A stretch of 64,000 nt of DNA, from positions 1 through 64,000 of the forward strand of contig NZ_JAMQGM010000002.1 of assembly GCF_023703325.1 (NCBI RefSeq). The letters run 5' to 3'. Under the pieces are notes generated by a model. That model saw nothing but the letters and a program-made list of their open reading frames with translations, was not told the origin of the DNA and did no database searches. Below, in pieces: positions 8,751 through 19,507 of this stretch; within the stretch, counting starts at the first letter, position 1, and the number at the start of each line of letters is the position of its first letter. A program made the position numbers and the translations under genes. Origin of the DNA: Streptomyces meridianus. Its GTDB lineage: Bacteria; Actinomycetota; Actinomycetes; Streptomycetales; Streptomycetaceae.

Positions 8751-9608
8751 ATGCGCGTAGACATCGCCACCGAACCGGGAGACAGTCAACGCCCCAATGA
8801 GGACTGGGCATCGGTAGCACTACCAGCGACAGGACACGGAGGCGCACTGGTCCTGCTCGACGGAGTCACGCCTCCCGCGGACGGCGACGGCTGTGTGCAC
8901 GGCGTCGCCTGGTTCACCGCACGACTGGGTTCCGCCCTGCTGGAACTGTCCGTTTCACGGCGGGATATGGCTCTCGCGCAGTGCCTTGCAGAGGCCATTC
9001 GCCGTACCGCGCAGGCGCACGTTTCAACCTGTGACCTTTCTCACGTCAGAACTCCGCAGGCAACGGTGGTCGTCGTCCGCTGGAACCGGGATGACGTGGA
9101 ACATCTCGTGCTGTCCGATTCCGTGTTGCTGCTCGAAGGCGCGGACGGGAAGGCGACGGCCGTGGCGGACGACCGGCTCGACCGGCTGCCGGACGAGGTG
9201 CAGGCGAAGCGCGCCGCTGTCCGGTCCCTGCCGCGCGGCACGCCCGAACGCGCCGCCGCGGCAGCCGAGTACGCCCTCGCCGTCGAGGCGTTGCGCAACG
9301 CCGAGGGAGGGTTCTTCACGGCTGCTGCGGATCCCGGGGTGGCGGGCCGCGCCGTGACCGGCCGCAGCGGACGCGCGCAGGTGCGCACCGTGGCGGCGCT
9401 GACCGACGGTGCGGCACGCTGGAGCGAGGTGTTCCGGCTGGGCGGCTGGGACGACTGCGTCGGACTGCTGCACACGGAGGGGGCGCAGCGGCTGATCGGA
9501 CGGGTGCGCGCGGCGGAGGCGGCCGACCCGGCGTGCACGGCCTTCCCGCGGGGCAAGGTGCGGGACGACGCCGCGGTGATCTTCGCGGATCTCACGGAAT
9601 CCGGCTGA
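8751..9608 (+). CDS. PP2C-family protein phosphatase
   Basis: A 285-residue soluble protein. The N-terminal acidic strand pattern (SQRPNEDW, then LVLLDGVTP) resembles the PPM-family metal-binding motifs RxxNEDxxx and DGxG. In this protein the second motif is DGVTPP, so the classical DGMGG is altered. The C-terminal RDDAAVIFADL resembles the last metal-binding Asp motif (DDxT/A). It may be a serine/threonine phosphatase or a degenerate member with another role. The ATG at 8751 is chosen because upstream in-frame sequence lacks coding features. It converges on the marR gene 35 bp away. Confidence 0.78.
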   Translation: MRVDIATEPGDSQRPNEDWASVALPATGHGGALVLLDGVTPPADGDGCVHGVAWFTARLGSALLELSVSRRDMALAQCLAEAIRRTAQAHVSTCDLSHVRTPQATVVVVRWNRDDVEHLVLSDSVLLLEGADGKATAVADDRLDRLPDEVQAKRAAVRSLPRGTPERAAAAAEYALAVEALRNAEGGFFTAAADPGVAGRAVTGRSGRAQVRTVAALTDGAARWSEVFRLGGWDDCVGLLHTEGAQRLIGRVRAAEAADPACTAFPRGKVRDDAAVIFADLTESG

Positions 9609-9643
9609 GGCCCGCGCCGACCGCGGCGCGCACCGGAACCCGC

Positions 9644-10132
9644 TCAGTCGTTCGAGCTGCCGATGTCGTTCAACCGGTGCAGAAGTCGGGCCAGTTCGGC
9701 GACCTCGGTGCGGTCCCAGCCCGAGAGCTTGCGGGCATAACGCGCCCGGCGCGCCCCGCGCACCGCGCGGAACCGGTCGCGCCCCTCCTCGGTCAGTTCG
9801 ACGAGCGAGGCCCGGCCGTCGGCGGGATCGGGCCGCCGGGTCAGCAGCCCGAGGCCCTCCAGGGCGCTGAGCTGACGGCTCATCGTCCCCTTCCCGACAC
9901 CGAAGTACGCGGCCAGGTCAGTGGCCCGCTGCCCTCCGGCGTCGTCGAGCCGCACCAGCAGCCCGTACGCGGCGGGTTCGAGTTCGGGGTGCACCTCCCG
10001 GGCGAGTTCGCCGGACGAGGCACGGGCCCGGCGCAGGAAGACGGCGAGTTCCCGCTCGAGGGACAGGTAGGCCTCGTCGACACCGCTCGTCGCGTCGGCC
10101 CGTGCTGCCGCGTCGTCCCCGGTCTCGTGCAC
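9644..10132 (-). CDS. MarR family transcriptional regulator
   Basis: A 162-residue winged-helix dimer. The recognition region TDLAAYFGVGKGTMSRQLSALE and the wing DPADGRASLVELTEEG (each under 25 residues, here shortened: GVGKGTMSRQLSALE; DPADGRASLVEL) are classical MarR. It starts at GTG with GGGAGG 6 nt upstream. It is divergent from the lysozyme gene across a 232-bp spacer containing a 15-bp-period direct repeat that could be its operator. The ligand is unknown. Confidence 0.9.
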   Translation of the reverse strand: MHETGDDAAARADATSGVDEAYLSLERELAVFLRRARASSGELAREVHPELEPAAYGLLVRLDDAGGQRATDLAAYFGVGKGTMSRQLSALEGLGLLTRRPDPADGRASLVELTEEGRDRFRAVRGARRARYARKLSGWDRTEVAELARLLHRLNDIGSSND

Positions 10133-10164
10133 GTCCGTCCTCCCGGCTGTTGTCCGGTGCTCGA

Positions 10165-10193
10165 AGTTTCCGGCGCTGAAAGTTCCGGCGCTG
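10165..10193. promoter_or_regulatory. direct repeat in the marR-lysozyme spacer
   Basis: Two copies of TTCCGGCGCTG (10168-10178 and 10183-10193) at a 15-bp period, each preceded by AAGT/AGT, just upstream of marR. Placement suggests regulator half-sites or a promoter-proximal element. No known consensus is matched. Confidence 0.35.
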
Positions 10194-10364
10194 CGGCCCC
10201 GGTCGTCGCAGCTCAGTCAGTATTTCGCAGGAGTGGACCACCGGCAGCGACCGGGCCCTCTTCCCTCTCCCGGATCGACGCGCGTAGCTTCATTGATGGC
10301 ATGTGCACACCAAAGGCGGCGGCCGTCGCCCTGTTTCCCCCCACCGCATCCATCGGAGGCACGT

Positions 10365-11219
10365 ATGTCCGCTCGGGACGACTCGATCGTGCACAGACCC
10401 GGTCCGGTACGCCGCTCCCTCGCTTCCCTCGCCGGGATCCTCGTCACCCTGCTCGCCCTCGTGGCCGCCCTGCCCGGCACCGCGAACGCCTCGGACCGCA
10501 ACTACCCGCACCCCGAACGCAACTGGATGGGCTCGACCGTCCTCGAACACGAGGGAGGCGACCCGCACGCCGAGCCGGCGCCCGGCATCCTCGCCACCGT
10601 CGAGGGCGTCGACGTCAGCAGTCACCAGGGCAACGTCGACTGGGCCGCGCTGTGGAACAGCGGAGTCCGATGGGCCTACGCCAAGGCCACCGAGGGCACC
10701 TACTACACCAACGACTATTTCGCCCAGCAGTACAACGGCTCGTACAACACCGGGATGATCCGCGGCGCCTACCATTTCGCGAATCCCGACGACTCCTCCG
10801 GAGCCGCCCAGGCGAACTACTTCGTGGACCACGGCGGCGGCTGGTCCGCCGACGGCATGACCCTCCCCGGCGTGCTCGACATCGAGTACAACCCGTACGG
10901 CGCGACCTGCTACGGGCTGAGCCAGGCGGCGATGGTGAACTGGATCCGCGACTTCACCGACACCTACCGGGCCCGGACCGGCCGGGACGCGGTGATCTAC
11001 TCGACCACCGACTGGTGGACCCAGTGCACCGGCAACAACGGCGGTTTCGGCGCGACCGATCCGCTGTGGATCGCCCGGTACGCGTCGACGCCCGGTACGC
11101 TCCCGGCCGGCTGGACCTACCACACCTTCTGGCAGTACACCTCCACCGGACCGATCGTCGGCGACCACAACCAGTTCAACGGGGCCTACGACCGCCTCCA
11201 GGCCCTGGCCTACGGCTGA
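10365..11219 (+). CDS. secreted GH25 lysozyme (N,O-diacetylmuramidase type)
   Basis: A 284-residue exported muramidase. The ATG at 10365 has CGGAGG 6 nt upstream. Residues 1-42 are a signal peptide (LAGILVTLLALVAALPGTANA). The GH25 barrel fills residues about 75-284, starting with VEGVDVSSHQGNVDW. The catalytic Asp is in GVDVSS, and the acid cluster is in LPGVLDIEYNPYG. Relatives such as cellosyl from S. coelicolor hydrolyse beta-1,4 MurNAc-GlcNAc bonds. No cell-wall-binding domain is present. The gene stands alone and ends at a 17-bp hairpin. The divergent MarR may regulate it. Confidence 0.94.
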   Translation: MSARDDSIVHRPGPVRRSLASLAGILVTLLALVAALPGTANASDRNYPHPERNWMGSTVLEHEGGDPHAEPAPGILATVEGVDVSSHQGNVDWAALWNSGVRWAYAKATEGTYYTNDYFAQQYNGSYNTGMIRGAYHFANPDDSSGAAQANYFVDHGGGWSADGMTLPGVLDIEYNPYGATCYGLSQAAMVNWIRDFTDTYRARTGRDAVIYSTTDWWTQCTGNNGGFGATDPLWIARYASTPGTLPAGWTYHTFWQYTSTGPIVGDHNQFNGAYDRLQALAYG

Positions 11220-11240
11220 CGCCCCGGCGCCGTCACCACG

Positions 11241-11280
11241 GCGTGCCCGGTCCCGGCTGTCCGGCCGGGACCGGGCACGC
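11241..11280. terminator. strong bidirectional hairpin lysozyme / lon
   Basis: A perfect 17-bp inverted repeat (arms 11241-11257 and 11264-11280, loop of 6) lies between the convergent lysozyme and lon genes, 21 nt after one stop and 25 nt after the other. Confidence 0.85.
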
Positions 11281-11305
11281 TGCCGCATCGTGATGCAGAG
11301 CCCGG

Positions 11306-13750
<2,445 letters not shown>

Positions 13751-13772
13751 GATCTTCCCCTCGGCAGGCAAG

Positions 13773-13791
13773 TTGAGTTCACTGGACTCAA
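13773..13791. promoter_or_regulatory. HAIR element (HspR operator) of lon
   Basis: A perfect inverted repeat TTGAGT-N7-ACTCAA lies just upstream of lon. It matches the core of the HAIR consensus CTTGAGT-N7-ACTCAAG, bound by the heat-shock repressor HspR. HspR/HAIR control of lon, clpB and dnaK is established in S. coelicolor. Confidence 0.9.
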
Positions 13792-13922
13792 TGCGCAGAG
13801 GATGCTCAGTGTTCCCGGTGCCGGTTCGCTGTCAGCGATCACCGCCCGCCCGCCGGACAGCTGTCTGCGGCACGGCCCGAAGCGACGTGAACCGCTGACC
13901 GTCCCCCGAGCGATAAGGGGGT

Positions 13923-14537
13923 GTGAAACGGTTCCGGCCCATGGGGGCAGAGGCAGAGCGGGGGGACGCCGCCCTCCTGCGTGCGACCGCCGCGGGGGAC
14001 GCACAGGCGCTGGCCACGCTGTACGACCGGCACGCCGGATGGTTGCACGCACGTCTGAGCAGGCGGTGCGCCGATCCCGAGACCGTGCACGAGGTCCTCC
14101 AGGACACCTTCGTCACGGCTTGGCGCTCGGCGGGCTCGCACCGCGGCGGCGAGGCCGGCGGCTGGCTGTGGGTGATCGCCTCCCGCCGGCTCGTCGACGC
14201 GCGGCGCAGCCAGATCCGCACGTCCGAGGCCCAGGCCGCCCACGCGATGCGGGACACGGACGTGCGCCGTGCGGAGGCGCCGTCCGCCGAGGAGCGCGTC
14301 CTGGCAGCCCTCGAGTACGGCGACCTGGGCACGGCGCTCGACCGTCTCTCCCCCGAACTCCGCGCGGTCCTGCGCGCGACCGTCGTCGACGGTCTGACCA
14401 CCCGGGAGGCCGCGCAGCTGCTCGGCATACCCGAAGGAACCGTCAAGACCCGCGCGATGCGCGCCCGCAAGGAACTGCGCAAGGCCCTCGCCGCCTTCGG
14501 CACCCCCGCACCACGCACCCTGGGAGGCACCGCATGA
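13923..14537 (+). CDS. ECF-type RNA polymerase sigma factor
   Basis: A 204-residue sigma-70 family group 4 factor. Region 2 is at about residues 28-95 (LYDRHAGWLHARLSRR, then VHEVLQDTFVTAWR). Region 4 is at about 135-185 (LSPELRAVLRATVVDGLT, then GIPEGTVKTRAMRARKEL). The start is uncertain: GTG 13923 follows AAGGGGG at a short distance, while ATG 13941 has no ribosome site. The next gene begins inside its stop codon (ATGA) and encodes a zinc-finger anti-sigma membrane protein. The pair plus two ABC genes form one operon, so the sigma factor probably autoregulates a transport response. Confidence 0.92.
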   Translation: MKRFRPMGAEAERGDAALLRATAAGDAQALATLYDRHAGWLHARLSRRCADPETVHEVLQDTFVTAWRSAGSHRGGEAGGWLWVIASRRLVDARRSQIRTSEAQAAHAMRDTDVRRAEAPSAEERVLAALEYGDLGTALDRLSPELRAVLRATVVDGLTTREAAQLLGIPEGTVKTRAMRARKELRKALAAFGTPAPRTLGGTA

Positions 14538-15529
14538 ACCACCGCGGACCCACCACCGAATGGCACCTGCCGGACGCCGACGTGCAGGCGTACGCGGCAG
14601 GCGGACTGCCGGAGCCCGGCTGCTGGTCGCTGGAGAAGCACGTCGAGGCCTGCGCGAGATGCGCGCAGCGGGTCTCGGACGCCGTCCGGACGCACTCCCC
14701 GGTGGTGGCGCGCTCACTGGACGCCACCCGCTCGGCGCTACTGGCGCGCATCGGCGCCGAGGATCGGGCCGGGTCCCCCGCACGGGCAGGGGGCACCGGG
14801 GGGCGGCTCCGTCCCGTCGGATCCCCTCGGATCCCGGCTGCGGACACCCCTCGCAGCGCGCACGGCCGGACAGGCGGCCGACAGCACCCCGTGCGGGCCT
14901 GGGGGGCACGGCTGACCTGGGCGGCAGGTCCCGCACTGGGACGGTCCTGGCTGTTCTCCCTGACGCTCGTGACGGTCGCCGCGGTCGTTCTCGCCCGGCT
15001 GGCGGACGCGGCCGAGCTCCGCCCCCTGCTGCTGGTGGCGGCTCCCCTGCTCCCGGTCGCCGGGGTAGCGGTGTCGTACGGACGCCATGCCGACCCCCTG
15101 TACGAGACGGTCGCCGCCACTCCGTCCGCCGGGCTACGGCTGCTGCTCGTCCGGACGGCCATGGTGCTGGCCGTGTGCGTGCCACTGCTCACGGCCGCCG
15201 GACTGCTCATGCCCGCGCAAGGCGGCAGTCCCGGGGCCGCAGCCTGGCTGTTGCCGGGCCTGGCACTGACGCTGCTCACCCTGGTCACCGGCTCCTACCT
15301 CGGCTGCCTGCGGGCTTCCGCCGTCACCGGCACCACATGGCCACTGCTGCTCCTCACCGCCGGCACCACGGCGGACCCCGGCCCGGCCGACCTGATCGGG
15401 CGGGTGAACCACGCCTTCGCCAACGTCGCGAGCGGCCCCGCGCAGGGCTTCTGGGCCAGTGCCGCCCTTCTGTGCGGCGGGCTGCTCGTCCTGCGCCGCA
15501 CCTCATTCGACCAACTGGAGCGACTGTGA
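14534..15529 (+). CDS. zinc-finger anti-sigma factor fused to a multi-helix membrane domain
   Basis: A 331-residue membrane protein. The N-terminal cytoplasmic part carries a ZAS/zf-HC2 motif H36-x3-C40-x2-C43 (HVEACARC), the signature of anti-sigma factors for ECF sigmas. A Pro/Arg/Gly linker follows to about residue 135. About six hydrophobic helices then fill residues 140-325, in paired arrangement like an ABC-2 permease half. Usual ZAS anti-sigmas have one helix. It overlaps the ECF gene by 4 bp and the ABC ATPase gene by 4 bp. By inference it could be both sigma sensor and part of the ABC transporter. Confidence 0.82.
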   Translation: MNHRGPTTEWHLPDADVQAYAAGGLPEPGCWSLEKHVEACARCAQRVSDAVRTHSPVVARSLDATRSALLARIGAEDRAGSPARAGGTGGRLRPVGSPRIPAADTPRSAHGRTGGRQHPVRAWGARLTWAAGPALGRSWLFSLTLVTVAAVVLARLADAAELRPLLLVAAPLLPVAGVAVSYGRHADPLYETVAATPSAGLRLLLVRTAMVLAVCVPLLTAAGLLMPAQGGSPGAAAWLLPGLALTLLTLVTGSYLGCLRASAVTGTTWPLLLLTAGTTADPGPADLIGRVNHAFANVASGPAQGFWASAALLCGGLLVLRRTSFDQLERL

Positions 15530-16329
15530 GACAGATACCCGTCCCGAGGACATCACCCGGGCTGTCCGTCCGTGGCCTGACCGTCCGTTTCCGGGGCACT
15601 ACAGCCCTCAACGACGTGGACCTGTCGCTCGGCCGAGGCGTTCACGGGCTGCTCGGCCCCAACGGTGCCGGGAAGACCTCGCTGCTGCGCGTACTGGCCA
15701 CCGTGGCCCGACCGACCGAAGGGGACGTACGGATCCTCGGTCTGGATCCGCAGGAGCTCGGTGAACGCACGGAGATCCGCCGTCGTCTCGGCTACCTGCC
15801 GCAGGAGTTCGGCTACTACCCCACGTACACCGTGCGGGAGATGGTCACGTACCTCGCCTGGCTGAAGGACGTCCCCGGTGCCCAGGCTCCCGCCGCGGTC
15901 GAACGGGCCGCTGAGCGGGTGGGTCTGGGACCGGCTCTCGACAAGAAGCTGCGCACGCTCTCGGGCGGTGAGATCCGGCGGGTCGGCATCGCCCAGGCCG
16001 TGGTCAACGAACCGGATCTGCTGTTGCTCGACGAGCCGACGGCCGGACTGGATCCCGAGCGGCGGCTGGAGTTCCGGGGACTGCTGCGGGAGTTGGGTGA
16101 AACGGCGACGGTCCTGGTGTCCACGCATCTCGTCGAGGACGTCGCGGCAGCGTGCGCGGAGGTGACACTGCTCGAGGCGGGCCGTCCGGCGTTCCGCGGG
16201 ACGCCGGACGACCTGATCGCCTCCGCCGGGACGGATGCCGAAGCCCCGGGCGACAGCCCGTTGGAGCGCGGCTACACCAGTGCGCTGCGGCGCCATCGCA
16301 GCGAGCGCGCCCAGGAGGTGACGGCATGA
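15526..16329 (+). CDS. ABC transporter ATP-binding protein
   Basis: A 267-residue nucleotide-binding subunit of the ABC-2/daunorubicin-type exporter class. It has Walker A GPNGAGKTS, Q-loop LPQEFGYY, signature LSGGEIRR, Walker B LLLLDEPTAG and H-loop STH. It starts at GTG overlapping the anti-sigma stop by 4 bp and ends overlapping the permease start by 4 bp. Its membrane partners are likely the 453-residue permease downstream and possibly the six-helix part of the anti-sigma protein. The substrate is unknown. Confidence 0.93.
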   Translation: MRQIPVPRTSPGLSVRGLTVRFRGTTALNDVDLSLGRGVHGLLGPNGAGKTSLLRVLATVARPTEGDVRILGLDPQELGERTEIRRRLGYLPQEFGYYPTYTVREMVTYLAWLKDVPGAQAPAAVERAAERVGLGPALDKKLRTLSGGEIRRVGIAQAVVNEPDLLLLDEPTAGLDPERRLEFRGLLRELGETATVLVSTHLVEDVAAACAEVTLLEAGRPAFRGTPDDLIASAGTDAEAPGDSPLERGYTSALRRHRSERAQEVTA

Positions 16330-17687
16330 ACACGGCAGCCTCCGAGAGCCCGGTGGGAAGCCGGGAGCCCGCGGGTCCGGGACATCCGGGTGACGCGGGA
16401 AGGAAGATCTCCCTGACCGGCACGGTCCTGAGGACGGAGATCCGGAGAGGCGTAGCGCCCTGGACCTTCGCCGTCTGCCTGACGGCCCTGCTGATCGCCG
16501 TGTTCGGCGGCAGGTACAGCCTGATGGACTGGCCCGGTACGGCCCAGGCGTCGCGCGGGCTCCTGGTCGTCCTCGGCCCCCTGCTCGCCGGAGCCGCGTG
16601 CTGGCAGGCCGGACGGGAGCGCCGTCGACGCACACGCGAACTGGTGGACTCCGCACCACGGTCGGCCCTGCGGCGGGTGGTCTGCGCGCTGCTGCCGGTC
16701 TGGCTGGCGGCCGTCGCCGCCCACCTCGTGACCTGGGTCGTGCTGGTCGCCCTCACATGGCCGAGCGCATCCGCCTACGGGCACCCACTGGTCGCCCCCA
16801 TGGCGGCGGACCTGACCGCTGCCGCGGCCTTCGCCGCGGGCGGCCATCTCCTCGGCTGGTACCTCCCGTCGTCGTGGGCGTTGACTCCGGGCACTGCGGT
16901 GGGTGCCTACGGCGTGCTGTGGCTGGGAGAGGCCCGGGGACGCAGTGCGCTCGGCCAGTTGTCACCGGCATCGTTCGAACTCCACAACGGCCAGCTGCTG
17001 GTGTGGTGGGCGAGCGTCGCCCACATGGCCTGGTTCGGCGGCCTCGCAGCGGCGATGCTGCTGATCGTCACCGCGCGGCGCACGTGGCTGGTGGCCCTCC
17101 CCCTCGCGGTGGCGGTCGCCGGCGCGGTGCCGCTGCTCGCATGGCCGGAGAAGATGTGGCTGCCCGACCGGAGTGCATCGGCTCTGGTCTGCGAGGGCGA
17201 GCGTCCCGTGATCTGTCTCCGCCAGGCGCACGCGAGCCGCCGGGACACCGTGGAGGGCCCGATCCGCTGGGCGTACGGGTTGTTCGAGGGGGCGCCGACG
17301 GCGCCCGTGCGCTTCGAGGAAGGCCGGCTTGCCGCCGGTCGGACCTGGGGCGCGGACCTCGAACCCGGCAGCGATCCGGCAATCTCGCACTTCACGCTGG
17401 TCAACCCCGGTGACCTCGGTTCGGACAAGCGACTCGGCTACTTCCAGCGGGACGCGGTGCTCCAGGACCTGATCACGTGGGAGTGCGAACGGAACGTGCC
17501 TTCCTGGGCTCACGAAGTCCTGTTCTGGGCCCACGGGCAATGGCCCGGCGACATGGAGGAACAGTGGCGGGACGGCCCTGTGGTGAAGGCTCTCGAGGCG
17601 ATGACCGCCAAGGAGCGCAGGGCCTGGTTCACGGACTACTTCGCCGCCGCCCGGACGTGTGACCGCGAGCGGGTCGACCGGCCGTAG
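16326..17687 (+). CDS. ABC transporter permease with extracytoplasmic domain
   Basis: A 453-residue membrane protein. About six transmembrane helices lie between residues 45 and 285 (for example WTFAVCLTALLIAVFGG and TWLVALPLAVAVAGAVPLLAW). They are followed by a soluble C-terminal domain of about 165 residues starting LPDRSASALVCEG, likely outside the cell, with cysteines near its start and end. The domain resembles none I recognise. It ends the ECF-anti-sigma-ABC operon and is followed by two strong hairpins. The large external domain could sense or present the exported compound, which is inference. Confidence 0.8.
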   Translation: MNTAASESPVGSREPAGPGHPGDAGRKISLTGTVLRTEIRRGVAPWTFAVCLTALLIAVFGGRYSLMDWPGTAQASRGLLVVLGPLLAGAACWQAGRERRRRTRELVDSAPRSALRRVVCALLPVWLAAVAAHLVTWVVLVALTWPSASAYGHPLVAPMAADLTAAAAFAAGGHLLGWYLPSSWALTPGTAVGAYGVLWLGEARGRSALGQLSPASFELHNGQLLVWWASVAHMAWFGGLAAAMLLIVTARRTWLVALPLAVAVAGAVPLLAWPEKMWLPDRSASALVCEGERPVICLRQAHASRRDTVEGPIRWAYGLFEGAPTAPVRFEEGRLAAGRTWGADLEPGSDPAISHFTLVNPGDLGSDKRLGYFQRDAVLQDLITWECERNVPSWAHEVLFWAHGQWPGDMEEQWRDGPVVKALEAMTAKERRAWFTDYFAAARTCDRERVDRP

Positions 17688-17743
17688 CGGAAGGAATCTG
17701 CGGTGTGCCGTCCGCCGAGTCGGGGCGGCGTACCGCTGACGGG

Positions 17744-17782
17744 GCGGTCAGGCCCGGCCGGAGGGGGGCCGGGCCTGACCGC
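17744..17782 (+). terminator. operon terminator 1
   Basis: A perfect 16-bp stem (17744-17759 with 17767-17782, loop of 7) lies 56 nt after the permease stop. It is the first of two adjacent hairpins. Confidence 0.85.
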
Positions 17783-17792
17783 TGCCCTCGCC

Positions 17793-17824
17793 GGGCCGGT
17801 GCCGTCGCACGGCGGCACCGGCCC
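17793..17824 (+). terminator. operon terminator 2
   Basis: A 12-bp perfect stem (17793-17804 with 17813-17824, loop of 8) is placed 10 nt after the first hairpin. This double terminator separates the ABC operon from the next gene on the same strand. Confidence 0.75.
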
Positions 17825-17936
17825 GATCGGCCTGCGCCGTCCACGAGGGAGGTCCTAATCTGGGCGGCGCACGACCGCACGCCCGGTACGAGCAGCACCC
17901 CCGCCCGTACCCGCAGCCAACGGAGGAAGCCGCACC

Positions 17937-18644
17937 ATGCCTCTGCCCGCCGAGCCCCAGGCACCGGTCACCGTCGACCGCAGGGACGGCCCCTACGGCG
18001 AGGTGGCACTGCGCCGGCGCGGTGAGCACTTCGAGATCATCGCCAACGGCTGCTTCCTGATGGACACCTGCGACGGCCGCTCCGAGCGGCTGCTGGTCGA
18101 CGCAGCCCTGGACGCCCTGCCCGACGGCCGCCCGGAGCCCGCCGTCCTGATCGGCGGCCTCGGTGTGGGGTTCTCGCTCGTCCGCGCCGCCGGTGAACCC
18201 CGCTGGGGCCGGATCACCGTGGTGGAGCGGGAGCCGGCGGTCATCGACTGGCACCGGAACGGGCCGCTCTCGGCGATGTCCGCGGCTGCACTCGCCGATC
18301 CGCGCTGCGAAATCGTGGAGGCCGACCTCGTCACCCATATCGGGTCGGCCGACCGCCGTTACGACGCCCTGTGCCTCGACATCGACAACGGGCCCGAGTG
18401 GACGGTCACCGAGGGCAACGACAACCTGTACCGCCCGGCCGGCCTGGCGGCCTGCCGCGCCCGGCTCACCCCCGGCGGCGTGCTCGCGGTGTGGTCGGCG
18501 CAGCCCTCGGCCGCGTTCGGGACCGCGCTGCTCGAGACGGGCTTCACCGACGTCCGCACCCGCGAAGTACCGGTGGAGCGAGGGGTCCCGGATGTCGTGC
18601 ACCTCGCCATACGTCCCGTGGAACCGCCCGGGCGGCAAGCGTAA
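17937..18644 (+). CDS. spermidine synthase-like methyltransferase-fold protein
   Basis: A 235-residue protein of the SpeE/PMT superfamily. It has a glycine-rich nucleotide-site motif (VLIGGLGVGFSL, about residues 68-79), an acidic residue ending strand 2 (ITVVEREPAV), and DALCLDIDNGPEW in the place of the catalytic Asp-containing loop. Family enzymes transfer aminopropyl groups from decarboxylated SAM, but many actinobacterial members lack a proven substrate. No speD-type gene is nearby. AACGGAGG precedes the ATG. Confidence 0.8.
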   Translation: MPLPAEPQAPVTVDRRDGPYGEVALRRRGEHFEIIANGCFLMDTCDGRSERLLVDAALDALPDGRPEPAVLIGGLGVGFSLVRAAGEPRWGRITVVEREPAVIDWHRNGPLSAMSAAALADPRCEIVEADLVTHIGSADRRYDALCLDIDNGPEWTVTEGNDNLYRPAGLAACRARLTPGGVLAVWSAQPSAAFGTALLETGFTDVRTREVPVERGVPDVVHLAIRPVEPPGRQA

Positions 18645-18757
18645 GAGCCGCTTCCGGCGTCACTCGCACCACTCCCTGCGTAGCCGACACACGGACCGTG
18701 CCCGTACTCTCTAGCCTGCAAGCTCGACAGGCATGGGGAAAGCACAGGGGCGGGTCG

Positions 18758-19507
18758 ATGGAGCAGACACACAACGGCGTGGCCGGCACGACCACCGCCA
18801 CGCCGGGCGCTCAACGCCGGGTTCTCGTCGTCGAGGACGACGCCACGATCGTCGACGCCATCGCGGTCCGGCTGAGAGCGGAGGGCTTCCAGGTGCAGAC
18901 CGCCTGCGACGGCCCCGCCGCCGTGGACACCGCGCAGGCCTGGCAACCGGACCTGCTCGTCCTCGACATCATGCTGCCGGGCTTCGACGGCCTGGAGGTG
19001 TGCCGCCGGGTGCAGGCCCAACGGCCGGTGCCGGTCCTGATGCTGACGGCCCGCGACGACGAGACCGACATGCTGGTCGGCCTCGGAGTCGGCGCCGACG
19101 ACTACATGACCAAGCCGTTCTCGATGCGGGAACTGGCGGCGCGGGTGCATGTCCTGCTGCGCCGGGTGGAGCGGGCCACGCAGGCCGCGCACACCCCCCG
19201 CACCGGCATCCTGCGCCTGGGCGAGCTGGAGATCGACCATGCTCAGCGGCGGGTCCGGGTGCGCGGTGAGGACGTCCATCTGACGCCGACGGAGTTCGAC
19301 CTGCTGGTCTGCCTGGCGAACACGCCGCGGGCCGTGCTGTCCCGCGAGCAGCTGCTGGCGGAGGTGTGGGACTGGGCGGACGCCTCCGGTACCCGGACCG
19401 TCGACAGCCACATCAAGGCGTTGCGCCGCAAGATCGGGGCCGAGCGGATCCGTACCGTGCACGGCGTGGGCTATGCCCTGGAGACTCCGGCGACCCCGGC
19501 CCAGTGA
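18758..19507 (+). CDS. OmpR/PhoB-type response regulator
   Basis: A 249-residue regulator. The receiver domain (about residues 20-135) has phospho-acceptor Asp70 (LLVLDIMLPG), the acidic pair VVEDD and the Lys of YMTKPF. The C-terminal winged helix (about 150-245) has LTPTEFDLL and RTVDSHIKALRRKIG. The ATG at 18758 is taken as start because it directly precedes the receiver fold. It overlaps the kinase gene by 4 bp (GTGA). The pair sits directly upstream of sucA, as in other Streptomyces. Confidence 0.93.
   Translation: MEQTHNGVAGTTTATPGAQRRVLVVEDDATIVDAIAVRLRAEGFQVQTACDGPAAVDTAQAWQPDLLVLDIMLPGFDGLEVCRRVQAQRPVPVLMLTARDDETDMLVGLGVGADDYMTKPFSMRELAARVHVLLRRVERATQAAHTPRTGILRLGELEIDHAQRRVRVRGEDVHLTPTEFDLLVCLANTPRAVLSREQLLAEVWDWADASGTRTVDSHIKALRRKIGAERIRTVHGVGYALETPATPAQ

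Noticed and set aside
9533..11293. A 586-codon plus frame spanning MarR and the lysozyme
   Set aside because: Out of frame with the GH25 lysozyme that explains the plus strand, and composed of Arg/Pro/Gly shadow sequence.
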